Below the pieces are notes generated by a model. It saw nothing but the letters and a program-made list of their open reading frames with translations. It made no database searches and was not told the origin of the DNA. Both the position numbers and the translations under genes were made by a program. 64,000 bases of DNA from Curtobacterium sp. MCPF17_052 (GTDB taxonomy: Bacteria; Actinomycetota; Actinomycetes; Actinomycetales; Microbacteriaceae), in the NCBI RefSeq assembly GCF_003234085.1, contig NZ_QKSD01000016.1, positions 1-64,000 on the forward strand. The letters run 5' to 3'. Positions 52,683-61,883 of the stretch are shown one piece after another (the stretch's first letter is position 1; each line of letters starts with the position of its first letter).

Positions 52683-52913
52683 ATGAGCTTGCTTGACCTG
52701 ATCGACACCCTGGACCAGCGCGGCGCTGAGGACGCAGCCTCCGACGAACAAATCCACGCGGTTCGGTCCGTCCTCACCCGTGCTCTGGCGCAGGAGCACG
52801 AGAGCCCCGTGTCCCGGTCGTTGGTGCGGGAGGCCGGACGGCTGGTCGCGGATTCTTGGCCCGTTCGAAGCGAACTCGGCGCGCTGGTGCTGACCTTCTC
52901 GCAATCGGCGTAG
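52683..52913 (+). CDS. Small hypothetical protein
   Basis: A 76-residue, helix-rich acidic protein (SLLDLIDTLDQRGAEDAAS at the N-terminus). GGAGGG lies 5 bases before the ATG, which supports translation. No family was recognised. It lies between the membrane-protein paralogues and the secretion-like operon. Confidence 0.65.
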   Translation: MSLLDLIDTLDQRGAEDAASDEQIHAVRSVLTRALAQEHESPVSRSLVREAGRLVADSWPVRSELGALVLTFSQSA

Positions 52914-53079
52914 CTCGGGTCATGGTGATCACTGCACCGAGGGCCGAACGGCCCGCGAGTCATCGCCGTTGGTCTGTCGCCCGAACGGGGGACCCGGGCG
53001 CCTGTGGACAGTCGTCCCTGCGCGACGCAGCCCCGTTAGGATCGAGTTGCTTGTCGGTTCTTGAGGGGGACGGTCGTCA

Positions 53080-55878
53080 ATGTCGTTGCGCATGCTGCAT
53101 CCAGGGGTACGAACGAGGAACGGCCGCGCGCTCGCCGTGGTCGCGGTGGCAGGTGCTGCTGCGCTGGTGCTCTCGGGGTGCACCTCGTCGGACCGGACGG
53201 TCGACAAGCCGTCGCGTGTGCTGCAGACGGTCGACACGAAGCTCGCGGCAGACGGGTCGATCACCGCGATCTCCGACACCGCGATCTCGGTCGGCACGGA
53301 CGGGTCCTCGTCGGCGGTCACCGAGCACGACACGGCGAAGGCGGCGGCCGACCTGCCACTCCGCGTGACGACGCAGTACACGACGGCGAAGAAGAGCGGC
53401 ACTGACCTCGCGGACCTGGCGGGCTACTCCGGCCGGATCGAGATCGACCTGACCGTCGAGAACCTGACCGTTCGATCCCGCAACCTCACGTACGACGTAG
53501 CGGGCGCCTCCCGGACGACTCCGGCTCTCGTCGGTGCGCCCTTCAGCATCGCGGCGTCCACCGTGCTGCCCGGGACGAAGCCCAGCAACATCGTCACCGA
53601 CACGTCCGACGACGCCACCGCGACGGACGGTGTCGTCAGCGCCAACGGCGACGGCGACGCGGTCGTGCAGTGGGGACGACTCCTCGCGCCGCCGACGTCC
53701 GGCGCCAGCACGACCCTGCACCTCGTCGCGAACGTCGACGACTTCGCGGCACCCTCGTTCGACATGGCTGCGCAGCCGGGCATCTCGACGGACCTCTCCT
53801 CGGCCGGTGTGGTGGACGCGGCCTTCGGGTCCGACACCGACTCCGAGCTGGCGCTGCAGCGACGGACCATCGATCTCATCTCCCAGGTCAACGAGGTCCT
53901 CGCGCGCGCCGGCGGCACGATCACCGAGGTCCGTTCGAACCTCGAGACGACCTCCGCGACCCTCGGTGTCCGCACGGCCGAGCGGCTCAAGGAGAGCAGT
54001 TCGTCGCTGGCCAGCACGATGAAGTCGCTCTCGGGTCAGCTCGGCTCGCTCAAGGGCGATCTCGGGTCGACGGTGAGCGGTACCCAGTCCACGGTCCTGC
54101 AGCAGTTGCAGGAGACCACCGGCAGCCTCGACGCGCTCCTCGGTGACACCTCTGCGACCGCGCGGACGCCGGCGATCGACGGCAACGGCTGCGCTGCCGA
54201 ACCGCAGCAGGCTGCCGGTGGCGCCAGTGTCTACGGCAACCTGCTGCGCGTGTCCGCTCAGCTCGCCGGGTACGCGGATGCGAGCGAGGCCTGCAAGCAG
54301 CAGGTCAGTGCTCAGCTGGCGTCGTCGGTCGGGCCGAGCGACCCGACGCCGGAGAAGTGTGCTGCCGATGACGCAAAGGGCTCGTTGACGTGCGCGCTGT
54401 TCGCGTCGTCGACCACGATCACGAAGGCACTCACCGGCCTCGTCGACACTGGCGCCAAACTGGCCGCAGCTCTGCAACCAGAGCAGGCTCAGGCCGCACT
54501 CGACAGTTACGGGAAGCTTGACGCAAGCCTGGCTGACATCGATGGAGTACTTGCGCATCTCACTTCGGGGGAGTCTGGCGGAGTGGCTGATCGAGAGGCT
54601 GCGTTGGCCACGTTGCGGGACAGCATCCAGGCCGCGAAGACATCAGTAGGTCCGCTGGCCGAGGCGATCAACGAAGTCCACGGCCGTGCTGTCGGGGCGA
54701 GAGGTGTCGTCGGCGACCTCGGAGATTCGGCCGGCGACACATCTGTGCAAGGCCAAAATGCTGCCCTCGCAAGACGCCTCTGCCAGATGATCGCTCCAAC
54801 CGACCCGACGGGTCTGATCCCCACGTTGCCAGGTCTCACCGAGAAGCAGGCTGACGAGCTCCGCTCTTACCTGACGAACAAGCCGTGCGTAGACAGAGGT
54901 GACGGAGCCGCTCTGGACCCACCGCTCGGTTACACCCGCCCTCTGGACGAACGACTCAACGAGCAGGCGAGTGCTTGGGACAGCGTGATCGAAAGCACGG
55001 ATCTCAAGAAGTCCAACAGCGGAATCAGCGCGGTCATTGCCGGGCTGCAGGAATCGCTTCAGGCCGCGGACGACGCTCGACAGGCGGCGATCAAGACGAT
55101 CGGTGCCACGGACAGCAGCACGAGCGTCACCCTCGACCAGCTGCGCGCAGCATCGGCTGCCGCGAACAAAGCGGGCGATGACATCAAGGCGGAGCTCGAC
55201 AAACTCAAGGTCGAGCAAGATGCTCTGGGTCAAGACGTCAAAGACGCCTTCAAGAAGGCCGACCAGGAGACGTCGAAGAAGATCGACGCCCTCATCGACC
55301 AGCAGGTCCGCGACGTCTCGGCGCAGGCCACCACGAGCAACGCGGCGGTCATCAAGGCGTTCGACCAGTCCGTCGCCGGCCTCCGCTCCACCTCGAAGGA
55401 CGTGACGGCGGGCGCCAAGGGCACGATCGACGGCCAGAAGAGCAAGCTCGAGCGTGAGAACGCCGCCCTGGCGAGCGCCGTCGACGAGCAGACGAAGCAG
55501 AGCCTCGCTCGGATCGACGCGAGCACGACGGCGTCGACGCGTGACGTCGAGGGCGCGAGCACGCTGCTGACCGGCGACCTCAACCGCGTGATGCTCGACC
55601 TGGGAGACCGCAAGGTCAACGGCTCCGGCATCCTCGGCGCGATGGCGACGAGCGCGGCGAAGTCCGACTCCGCCGACTACCAGCTGGCCCTCGCATCGCA
55701 GAACGCTGCCGGGTACGCCAACGTCCGGGCCGAGGACGTGGCGGGGATCCTGCTGCAGCAGGAGCAGTTCCGGGCCTCGCTCGATGCCGCAACCGCCCTG
55801 CCCGCGTTCCGGATGGACGTGCCGAAGGGTGCGACCTCCACCACGCTGTACGCCTTCACCATCGGAGCGGCACGATGA
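53080..55878 (+). CDS. Large coiled-coil lipoprotein of the T7SS-like locus
   Basis: A 932-residue envelope protein. The signal peptide ends in lipobox LSGC (Cys34). An N-terminal beta-rich part (about 45-250) is followed by long Ala/Leu/Ser-rich helices with regular L-x-x-G and heptad patterns (about 260-360 and 600-880). Paired cysteines occur around 370, 405, 430 and 580. The shape resembles the extracellular part of EsaA/YueB/Pip proteins of Firmicute type VII systems, but the C-terminal membrane helices of that family are absent and a lipid anchor replaces them. Its stop overlaps the next gene (ATGA). Codon use is slightly less GC-rich between about 54440 and 55260. Confidence 0.8.
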   Translation: MSLRMLHPGVRTRNGRALAVVAVAGAAALVLSGCTSSDRTVDKPSRVLQTVDTKLAADGSITAISDTAISVGTDGSSSAVTEHDTAKAAADLPLRVTTQYTTAKKSGTDLADLAGYSGRIEIDLTVENLTVRSRNLTYDVAGASRTTPALVGAPFSIAASTVLPGTKPSNIVTDTSDDATATDGVVSANGDGDAVVQWGRLLAPPTSGASTTLHLVANVDDFAAPSFDMAAQPGISTDLSSAGVVDAAFGSDTDSELALQRRTIDLISQVNEVLARAGGTITEVRSNLETTSATLGVRTAERLKESSSSLASTMKSLSGQLGSLKGDLGSTVSGTQSTVLQQLQETTGSLDALLGDTSATARTPAIDGNGCAAEPQQAAGGASVYGNLLRVSAQLAGYADASEACKQQVSAQLASSVGPSDPTPEKCAADDAKGSLTCALFASSTTITKALTGLVDTGAKLAAALQPEQAQAALDSYGKLDASLADIDGVLAHLTSGESGGVADREAALATLRDSIQAAKTSVGPLAEAINEVHGRAVGARGVVGDLGDSAGDTSVQGQNAALARRLCQMIAPTDPTGLIPTLPGLTEKQADELRSYLTNKPCVDRGDGAALDPPLGYTRPLDERLNEQASAWDSVIESTDLKKSNSGISAVIAGLQESLQAADDARQAAIKTIGATDSSTSVTLDQLRAASAAANKAGDDIKAELDKLKVEQDALGQDVKDAFKKADQETSKKIDALIDQQVRDVSAQATTSNAAVIKAFDQSVAGLRSTSKDVTAGAKGTIDGQKSKLERENAALASAVDEQTKQSLARIDASTTASTRDVEGASTLLTGDLNRVMLDLGDRKVNGSGILGAMATSAAKSDSADYQLALASQNAAGYANVRAEDVAGILLQQEQFRASLDAATALPAFRMDVPKGATSTTLYAFTIGAAR

Positions 55879-57236
55879 CGCACCAGGCCGTCGAGGACTC
55901 GCAGGACGCTCGCGGGCCGCGGCAGCCCCTCGTCATCGTTGCCCTGGCGGTCCTCGTCATCGCCGTGGTGCTGGCCGTGGTGGTCTTCGTGATCGACCGC
56001 AACACCCCGGCTGCCGAAGCCGTCCCGGCGACGGTCCCGGTGCCGATCCGGGTGGCGCACGTGCCCGACGGCACGAAGATCGGCGTCGTCGTGACGCTCG
56101 GCTACGGCGAAGGGTCCGAGTGGGACGAAGCCGCGCAGGGAGCCCTCGTGGCGGCGAAGCGTCTGACCCTCGGTGGGACCGACGTGGAACTCGTCACCCG
56201 GAACGACGGCGGCAGCGCGAGCGGAGCGAAGCGCGCCGTCGAGCAGCTCGTCGACAGCGGCGTGGCCGGCATCGTCGTCGCCTCCTCCGGAGCGCACGTC
56301 TCGGGCGCGCTCGACGCGGCATCCGACGCTGGCGTCCCCGTGGTGCTCCCGTACGCCGACGGCGGGGACGGGTCCTGGTCGACCGCACCTTCCCGGGCCT
56401 CGGTCAGCGCGGCGATGCAGCGTGCGATCCGCGGCGCTGACTCCCCGCTGCTCGTGGACCTGGGCGGCGGTGCTCCGTCCGGTATCCGGTTCGCCCACGT
56501 GATGGACGCCGACGACGCGGCAGACGACGCTGCGCTCGCGACGACCGTAGCCCGGCGGACCGGTGCTGCCCCGATGACCACCGCAACGTCGGATGCGCCC
56601 GCCGACACGACGGACACCGAGGCCACGAAGCCCGACTCCGATGCGGTCGTGGTGAGCGGTCCGGCGGCACGGCAGGGGGCGTTCGTCGCGGCGCTGCAGT
56701 CCGCGGACGTCACCGTCCCGGTCGTGCTCACCCCCGATGCGACGAGCCCGGCGTTCGGCACCGCCCTCGCCGCGGCGAACGGCAGCTTGTCGGGCACCTT
56801 CGTCTCGACGGGGGTCGCGACCGACGATGCACGCGCGTTGACCTCGGATGCGCAGGGTCGTTCGATGTCCGCGTTCCTCGGCGGGGTCCGGGTCCTGTCC
56901 GATGACGCGGAAGCGCAGAACCTCACGGCCGACCAGCCGTTCAGCGCGGTCGCATGGGCGGCCGACTCACGGAGCCACGACGCGGTCGTCGCGCTCGTTC
57001 GCGCCGTCGGTGCCGCACGCAGCGACGAGCCGTCGGCAGTCGCTGACGCACTCTCGACGCTGCGCCTCGATGCGTCGGACGGCCTCGCCGGTCCGGCACT
57101 CGACTTCCGGCAGCAGCAGGCCCTCCGCGCCGACGCGACCGTGCTCGCGGCCTCTTCGCAGACGCTCGGGCTGCGTCCGGCGACGACCGAGCAGACCGCA
57201 TCGCTCGTCTGGTTCCAGGACTCGACGGCCCGCTGA
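55875..57236 (+). CDS. Membrane-anchored periplasmic-binding-fold protein
   Basis: A 453-residue protein. One membrane helix lies at about residues 20-42 (IVALAVLVIAVVLAVVVFVI), followed by a type I periplasmic-binding fold like that of branched-chain amino acid receptors (IGVVVTLGYGEGSEWDEAA, VEQLVDSGVAGIVVASSGAHVSGALDAA, VPVVLTPDATSPAFG). It is not encoded with permeases. It is coupled on both sides to the lipoprotein and EssC-like genes, so it probably serves the secretion-like complex as a structural or sensing part. Confidence 0.8.
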   Translation: MTHQAVEDSQDARGPRQPLVIVALAVLVIAVVLAVVVFVIDRNTPAAEAVPATVPVPIRVAHVPDGTKIGVVVTLGYGEGSEWDEAAQGALVAAKRLTLGGTDVELVTRNDGGSASGAKRAVEQLVDSGVAGIVVASSGAHVSGALDAASDAGVPVVLPYADGGDGSWSTAPSRASVSAAMQRAIRGADSPLLVDLGGGAPSGIRFAHVMDADDAADDAALATTVARRTGAAPMTTATSDAPADTTDTEATKPDSDAVVVSGPAARQGAFVAALQSADVTVPVVLTPDATSPAFGTALAAANGSLSGTFVSTGVATDDARALTSDAQGRSMSAFLGGVRVLSDDAEAQNLTADQPFSAVAWAADSRSHDAVVALVRAVGAARSDEPSAVADALSTLRLDASDGLAGPALDFRQQQALRADATVLAASSQTLGLRPATTEQTASLVWFQDSTAR

Positions 57237-57305
57237 CCCACCGGGCCAGCGGGACCGACGCGGACGAGCAACACCCCACCACCCCACGGACGAGGAGGAG
57301 CGCGC

Positions 57306-60300
57306 ATGCGTCTGCTGATCGAGCTCGACGACCGGCGTGAAGCGGTGGAGGTCGACGGCTGGGCGAACGCCAGCTGCCTGGGTGAGCTGGTCGAGTCGGC
57401 GACGGGCCTGGCGCTGGAACCCGGCACGACCCTTGCGGTCGACGGGCACCGGACGAGCGTCGACACGCCCCTCCGTGACCTGGTCCTGCTCGAGGGTTCA
57501 CGCATCGCCCGCACGCCCGAGGAGCGCCCGCAGCTGGTCGACGGGTGGACGGTCACCCTGGCGGGAGGCCTCGTCACCGGCGCGGTGGTGTCCGTCCCGC
57601 GGTCCCGGAGGCTCGTGGTCGGCCGCGCCCCGCAGGCCGACCTGGTCCTGCCCACCGAGAGCGCCTCGTGGGAGCACTGCACGCTCGAGCTCGAGGAGGA
57701 CGGCGTCCGGATCCGTGACGCCGGTTCGACGAACGGCACCGTGGTGGCAGGGGAGCGCATCGACGAGGACGGCGTCCTGGTCGAGGTCGGCACGAGCGTC
57801 ATCGTCGGCGGCGCGGTCCTGCTCGTCCGCCCGGACCTGCACGAGACGCCGGTGCCTGCGCCCGGGTCCCTGCCGAACCTGACCCCGGCGGCGACGGCTC
57901 CCTTCAACCGTCCGCCGCGCCCCGGACGCAACACCGCGGTCGAGCCGGTGTCCCCGCCGACGAAGCGCGACGTGCCGCCCGCGTCGAAGTTCAGCTGGAT
58001 CACGGTCGCGGCTCCGCTGGTGCTGGCCGGGGCGATGGTGCTCCTGCTCGGAGACGCCCGGTTCGCGCTCTTCGCCCTCCTCAGCCCGGTGACGGCGATC
58101 GGCATGTGGTTCGAGCAGAAGCACCGGCGGGCGCGGAACCTCAAGGAAGAAGACGAGCGCTTCGCCGAGGCGGTCCGCGGCTTCAGCGGCGAGATCACTG
58201 CGGCCGCCGCCATCGAGGCAGCGCGCCGGCAGGAACTCGTGCCGGACCCGGCGAGCGTCGTGCGGCGTGCGCTCCTGCCGGCCACGACGCTCTGGCAGCG
58301 TCGGGCCGACGACGTGGACTTCCTCAGCCTGCACGCCGGCACGGGCGACGCACCGTGGCGGCCGGAACTGGACTCGCGCGCGACGCAGACGAAGCTCGAG
58401 GACGACGCCAAGGCCGCGATCGAGTCGAGCAAGCTCACCGCCGCGCCCGTCGTCGCCGACCTGAGCGACGCCGGGGTGGTCGGGATCGTGGGTGACCGTG
58501 AGGGCGCTCTCGCCCTGGCCCGCAGCCTCCTGGTCCAGGCGACCGTGCACTGCGGACCCGCCGACCTGACCGTCGGCGTCTTCTGCGACCGGGGCCGCGA
58601 GGACGACTGGTCCTGGGCCTCCTGGCTGCCGCACGCCCGCGTGGCGGGCAGCAGCACCGGCCAGCGGTGGATGTCGGCGCAGCGTGACCAGGGCGCCGCG
58701 GTGCTCCGCGGCCTGCGCGAGTCCATCGACGAGCTGCCGACGCCGGAGCTCCTCGTCCTCATCGACTCCGAGGTCCTCACCGAGGGTCGCGACGCCCCGG
58801 CCCGCAGCCTGCTCGGGCACGGCCGGAGCGCGCTCGGACAGGTGCGCCGTCCGGGCGAGCGTCCGCGCCGGGTGAGCGGGATCGTCATCGCGACGAACGA
58901 GCAGCAGCTCCCCGCGGCCTGCACCACGATCATCACGGTCAGCGCGGACGCCGCGGCGACCGTCTACCGCCCCGAGGACCGGACCCGCGTCGAGGACGTC
59001 GTGCTCGCCGGGCTGTCGCCCGAGGCCGCCGAGCTCTGCGCCCGCCACGTCGCCCACTTCGACGACCCCGAGCTCCTGGTGCCGGGAGCGTCGCTGCCAG
59101 CGCTCGTCCGGCTCCCCGACCTGCTCACCGGCGCCGACACCACCGAAGCGCTCTCCGGCGCAGCCGCGATCCGGGCCGCCTGGGAGGCCCGCACCGGCTT
59201 CTCGACGCCCATCGGCTCGTCCGAGAGCGGCGTCCTCGAGATCGACCTGGTCCGCGACGGCCCACACGGCCTGGTGGGTGGCACGACGGGTTCCGGCAAG
59301 AGCGAGTTCCTGCGGTCCTTCGTGGCCGGCCTCGCCGCCCGCAACGACCCGACGCGCCTGAACTTCCTGCTCGTCGACTTCAAGGGCGGTGCCGCCTTCG
59401 CCGCCTGTGAGCGACTGCCGCACACGATCGGCACGATCAGCAACCTCGACGAGCAGCTCGCCGACCGGGCGATCCGTGCCCTCGAAGCCGAACTCGGTCG
59501 TCGCCAGCGGGTGTTCGCCGCCGCGGGTGCGGACATCGACAACCTCGACGCGTACCTGGCGACGAAGCCGGCGGAGCCGATGCCCCGACTGCTGTTCGTG
59601 GTGGACGAGTTCGCGATGCTGGCGAAGGACTTCCCGGACGTCCTCACCTCGCTCGTGGCGATCGCCGCGGTCGGTCGCACCCTCGGCGTCCACATGATCC
59701 TCGCGACCCAGCGACCGGCCGGTGTCGTCAGCGAGGACATCCTCGCCAACACGAACATGCGTGTCGCACTCCGCGTGCAGAGCCGCGAAGACTCCACGAA
59801 CGTCATCGGCGTCCCCTCGGCAGCCGGCATCGGCCGCCAGCAGACCGGTCGCGCCTACGTGAAGCTCGGGCAGGACGACATCACACCGGTGCAGACCGCG
59901 CTGGTCACCGGCCGCGCTCGCGACCTCCGCGCCGAGCAGCCGGTCACCGTGCGCCCGACCGACGTCTTCGGCGTGCCGGCTCCGGTGGCCTTCGCCGCTC
60001 CGGCCGCCTCCGACCTGACCGACCTCGACGTCCTCATCGATGCCATCTCGGCTGCGAACGACGAGGCCGGGTACGGCCCGCCCCGTCCGATCTGGCCGGA
60101 GGCCCTGGGCGCGTCCGTCCCGCTCGACACGCTGGTCCCCGCCGACAGCCCTGCAGGCACGCCGAGCACGGTCCCGGTCGCCCTCGCCGACGACCCGGAC
60201 AACCAGCGGCAGGTCACCACCGGCTGGGACCGCAGCGAGGGCAACCTCATGCTCATGGGCATCCCCGGCAGTGGGACGAGCACCGCGCTGGCGTCGATCG

Positions 60301-61568
60301 CACTGCAGCTCGCACGGACCACGAGCCCTGAGGACCTCGACCTCCTGGTGCTCGACATGGGCGCCGGCGACCTGGCCCCGCTCGCCGACCTGCCGCACAC
60401 CAGCGCGTACGTCGGCTCCGGCGCGGGCGCGGGTGAGCTGCAGGCCCGGATGCTCCGCTACCTGCGGACCGAACTCGATCGTCGCCGGGCTGCCCCGGGC
60501 GGCCGCCGCGCGGTCGTCCTGCTCGACGGCCTCGCCGCGCTCCGTGACGAGTACCAGGACTTCGAGGGCCAGCAACTCCTCGACGCCCTCTACCGCGTGT
60601 ACGCCGAGGGGCCCGCGCTCGGCATCTCGTTCGCGGTCTCGACCACCCGTGCGAAGGCCGTCCCGTCCGCCATGGACGAGGTCACGACACAGAAGTGGCT
60701 CTTCCGCCTCGCCGACCCGTACGACTACGCGACGATCGGCGTCCGCCCGAAGGACGTCCCGCCGCCGGTCCCGGGCCGCTTCATCGACTCGGTCAGCAAG
60801 CTGCAGTCCCACGTCGGCACCCCGGGCGGGACCCTGGCGGAGGCCGTCCGTGCCGTCGCCGAGCGTTGGCCCGGTGCGGCGCCGAAGGCCAGCGCCGTCG
60901 GTCGCCTCCCCGGAGCGGTGTCGGTCGCAGACCTCGGTGTCCCCGCTCGCTTCGACACCGATCCGTGGCAGATGCCGATCGGGATCGCGGAGGACGACCT
61001 CGGAACCGCCGTCCTCGAGGTGTACGACGGCGAGCACGTCTTGGTCGCCGGCCCGGCGCGTTCCGGCAAGTCGTCGGTCCTCCTCGCCCTGGCTGAGTCG
61101 GCGCGCAACACGGAGGGCGTCCGACCGTCGGTGTGGGCGATCTGCGACCGTCGCTCACCCCTGGCGACCGGCTCGTTCGACCGCATCGCCGTCGGGGCGG
61201 ACGAGGTCCCGGCGCTCCTCGCGGGCATCCGCCTCGAGCGCGGCCCGGTACTGCTGCTCATCGACGACGCCGAACGATTCGACGACGGCGACCAGAGCAT
61301 CGCGTCGCTGCTGTCGACCGAGCGTCCCGGCCTCTGCGTCGTGGCATCCGGCCGGTCCGCCGACCTCCGTTCGATGTACAGCCACTGGACGCGGGCGGTC
61401 CGGAAGTCCCGGTGCGGGGTCCTCCTGCAGCCGGACGTCGACTACGACGGCGAGCTCCTCGGCGTGACCCTGCCGCGCCGATCGCCGGTGGCACTGACCG
61501 TCGGCCGTGGGTACGCAGCTTCGGGAGGCGCGGTCCGCCTCGTACAGACCGCCTCCGCCGCCCGCTGA
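57306..61568 (+). CDS. EssC-like FHA/FtsK-SpoIIIE secretion ATPase
   Basis: A 1420-residue membrane ATPase. In order: an N-terminal ubiquitin-like stretch (1-70); an FHA domain (about 100-178; GRAPQ, S121 to H124, STNGT at 141-145) able to bind phosphothreonine; two membrane helices (about 230-268); and three FtsK/SpoIIIE domains. The first has an intact Walker A (GGTTGSGKSEF near 658) and Walker B (LLFVVDEFAM near 762). The second has GSGTST, with Thr where the Walker Lys should be (near 988). The third has GPARSGKSS (near 1250) and LLLIDDAERF. The FHA-TM-three-ATPase order is that of EssC/YukB of type VIIb systems, unlike the actinobacterial EccC, which lacks FHA. GAGGAGG precedes the ATG. 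Confidence 0.9.
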   Translation: MRLLIELDDRREAVEVDGWANASCLGELVESATGLALEPGTTLAVDGHRTSVDTPLRDLVLLEGSRIARTPEERPQLVDGWTVTLAGGLVTGAVVSVPRSRRLVVGRAPQADLVLPTESASWEHCTLELEEDGVRIRDAGSTNGTVVAGERIDEDGVLVEVGTSVIVGGAVLLVRPDLHETPVPAPGSLPNLTPAATAPFNRPPRPGRNTAVEPVSPPTKRDVPPASKFSWITVAAPLVLAGAMVLLLGDARFALFALLSPVTAIGMWFEQKHRRARNLKEEDERFAEAVRGFSGEITAAAAIEAARRQELVPDPASVVRRALLPATTLWQRRADDVDFLSLHAGTGDAPWRPELDSRATQTKLEDDAKAAIESSKLTAAPVVADLSDAGVVGIVGDREGALALARSLLVQATVHCGPADLTVGVFCDRGREDDWSWASWLPHARVAGSSTGQRWMSAQRDQGAAVLRGLRESIDELPTPELLVLIDSEVLTEGRDAPARSLLGHGRSALGQVRRPGERPRRVSGIVIATNEQQLPAACTTIITVSADAAATVYRPEDRTRVEDVVLAGLSPEAAELCARHVAHFDDPELLVPGASLPALVRLPDLLTGADTTEALSGAAAIRAAWEARTGFSTPIGSSESGVLEIDLVRDGPHGLVGGTTGSGKSEFLRSFVAGLAARNDPTRLNFLLVDFKGGAAFAACERLPHTIGTISNLDEQLADRAIRALEAELGRRQRVFAAAGADIDNLDAYLATKPAEPMPRLLFVVDEFAMLAKDFPDVLTSLVAIAAVGRTLGVHMILATQRPAGVVSEDILANTNMRVALRVQSREDSTNVIGVPSAAGIGRQQTGRAYVKLGQDDITPVQTALVTGRARDLRAEQPVTVRPTDVFGVPAPVAFAAPAASDLTDLDVLIDAISAANDEAGYGPPRPIWPEALGASVPLDTLVPADSPAGTPSTVPVALADDPDNQRQVTTGWDRSEGNLMLMGIPGSGTSTALASIALQLARTTSPEDLDLLVLDMGAGDLAPLADLPHTSAYVGSGAGAGELQARMLRYLRTELDRRRAAPGGRRAVVLLDGLAALRDEYQDFEGQQLLDALYRVYAEGPALGISFAVSTTRAKAVPSAMDEVTTQKWLFRLADPYDYATIGVRPKDVPPPVPGRFIDSVSKLQSHVGTPGGTLAEAVRAVAERWPGAAPKASAVGRLPGAVSVADLGVPARFDTDPWQMPIGIAEDDLGTAVLEVYDGEHVLVAGPARSGKSSVLLALAESARNTEGVRPSVWAICDRRSPLATGSFDRIAVGADEVPALLAGIRLERGPVLLLIDDAERFDDGDQSIASLLSTERPGLCVVASGRSADLRSMYSHWTRAVRKSRCGVLLQPDVDYDGELLGVTLPRRSPVALTVGRGYAASGGAVRLVQTASAAR

Positions 61569-61608
61569 CCGCCGGTCCGCGGCTCGCCTGCGCCTGCGCC
61601 TGCCCAGG

Positions 61609-61787
61609 GGTGCCGGTTCGGTACGCGAAAGCGACAGATCTGCGCCGAAACTCCGCGCTGATCTGTCGCTTTCGCGGGGCGGACCGCCGGCCGGCGGCGG
61701 CTCACCCGCGCGCGCCCACGGGTGCCGGTTCAGTGTGCGAAAGCGACAGTTCTGCGCCGACAGTCCGCGCTGATCTGTCGCTTTCGC
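61609..61787. repeat. Tandem 112-bp duplication of GCGAAAGCGACAGAT palindromes (copies C and D)
   Basis: Two near-identical blocks start GGTGCCGGTTC at 61609 and 61721. Each contains a palindrome: copy C 61623-61676, copy D 61736-61787, with arms beginning GCGAAAGCGACAG. Differences are scattered point changes. It lies between the convergent ATPase and kinase genes. Confidence 0.85.
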
Positions 61788-61800
61788 GGGGCAGACCGCC

Positions 61801-61842
61801 GGCCGGGAGGCGCGTGGCGGCACGGCCACGCGCCTCCCGGCC
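61801..61842. terminator. 18-bp palindrome between convergent genes
   Basis: GGCCGGGAGGCGCGTGGC and its exact complement flank a 6-base loop, 41 bases beyond the kinase stop. It is the most perfect member of the GGGAGGC family and a probable bidirectional terminator. Confidence 0.75.
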
Positions 61843-61883
61843 GCCGGACTCGCCGGACCGGGCCGCCGGACCCGCTACCGACG

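Noticed and set aside
55875..57236. Calling the periplasmic-binding-fold protein an amino-acid ABC receptor
   Set aside because: It is membrane-anchored, has no transporter genes nearby, and is coupled to the secretion-like genes on both sides.
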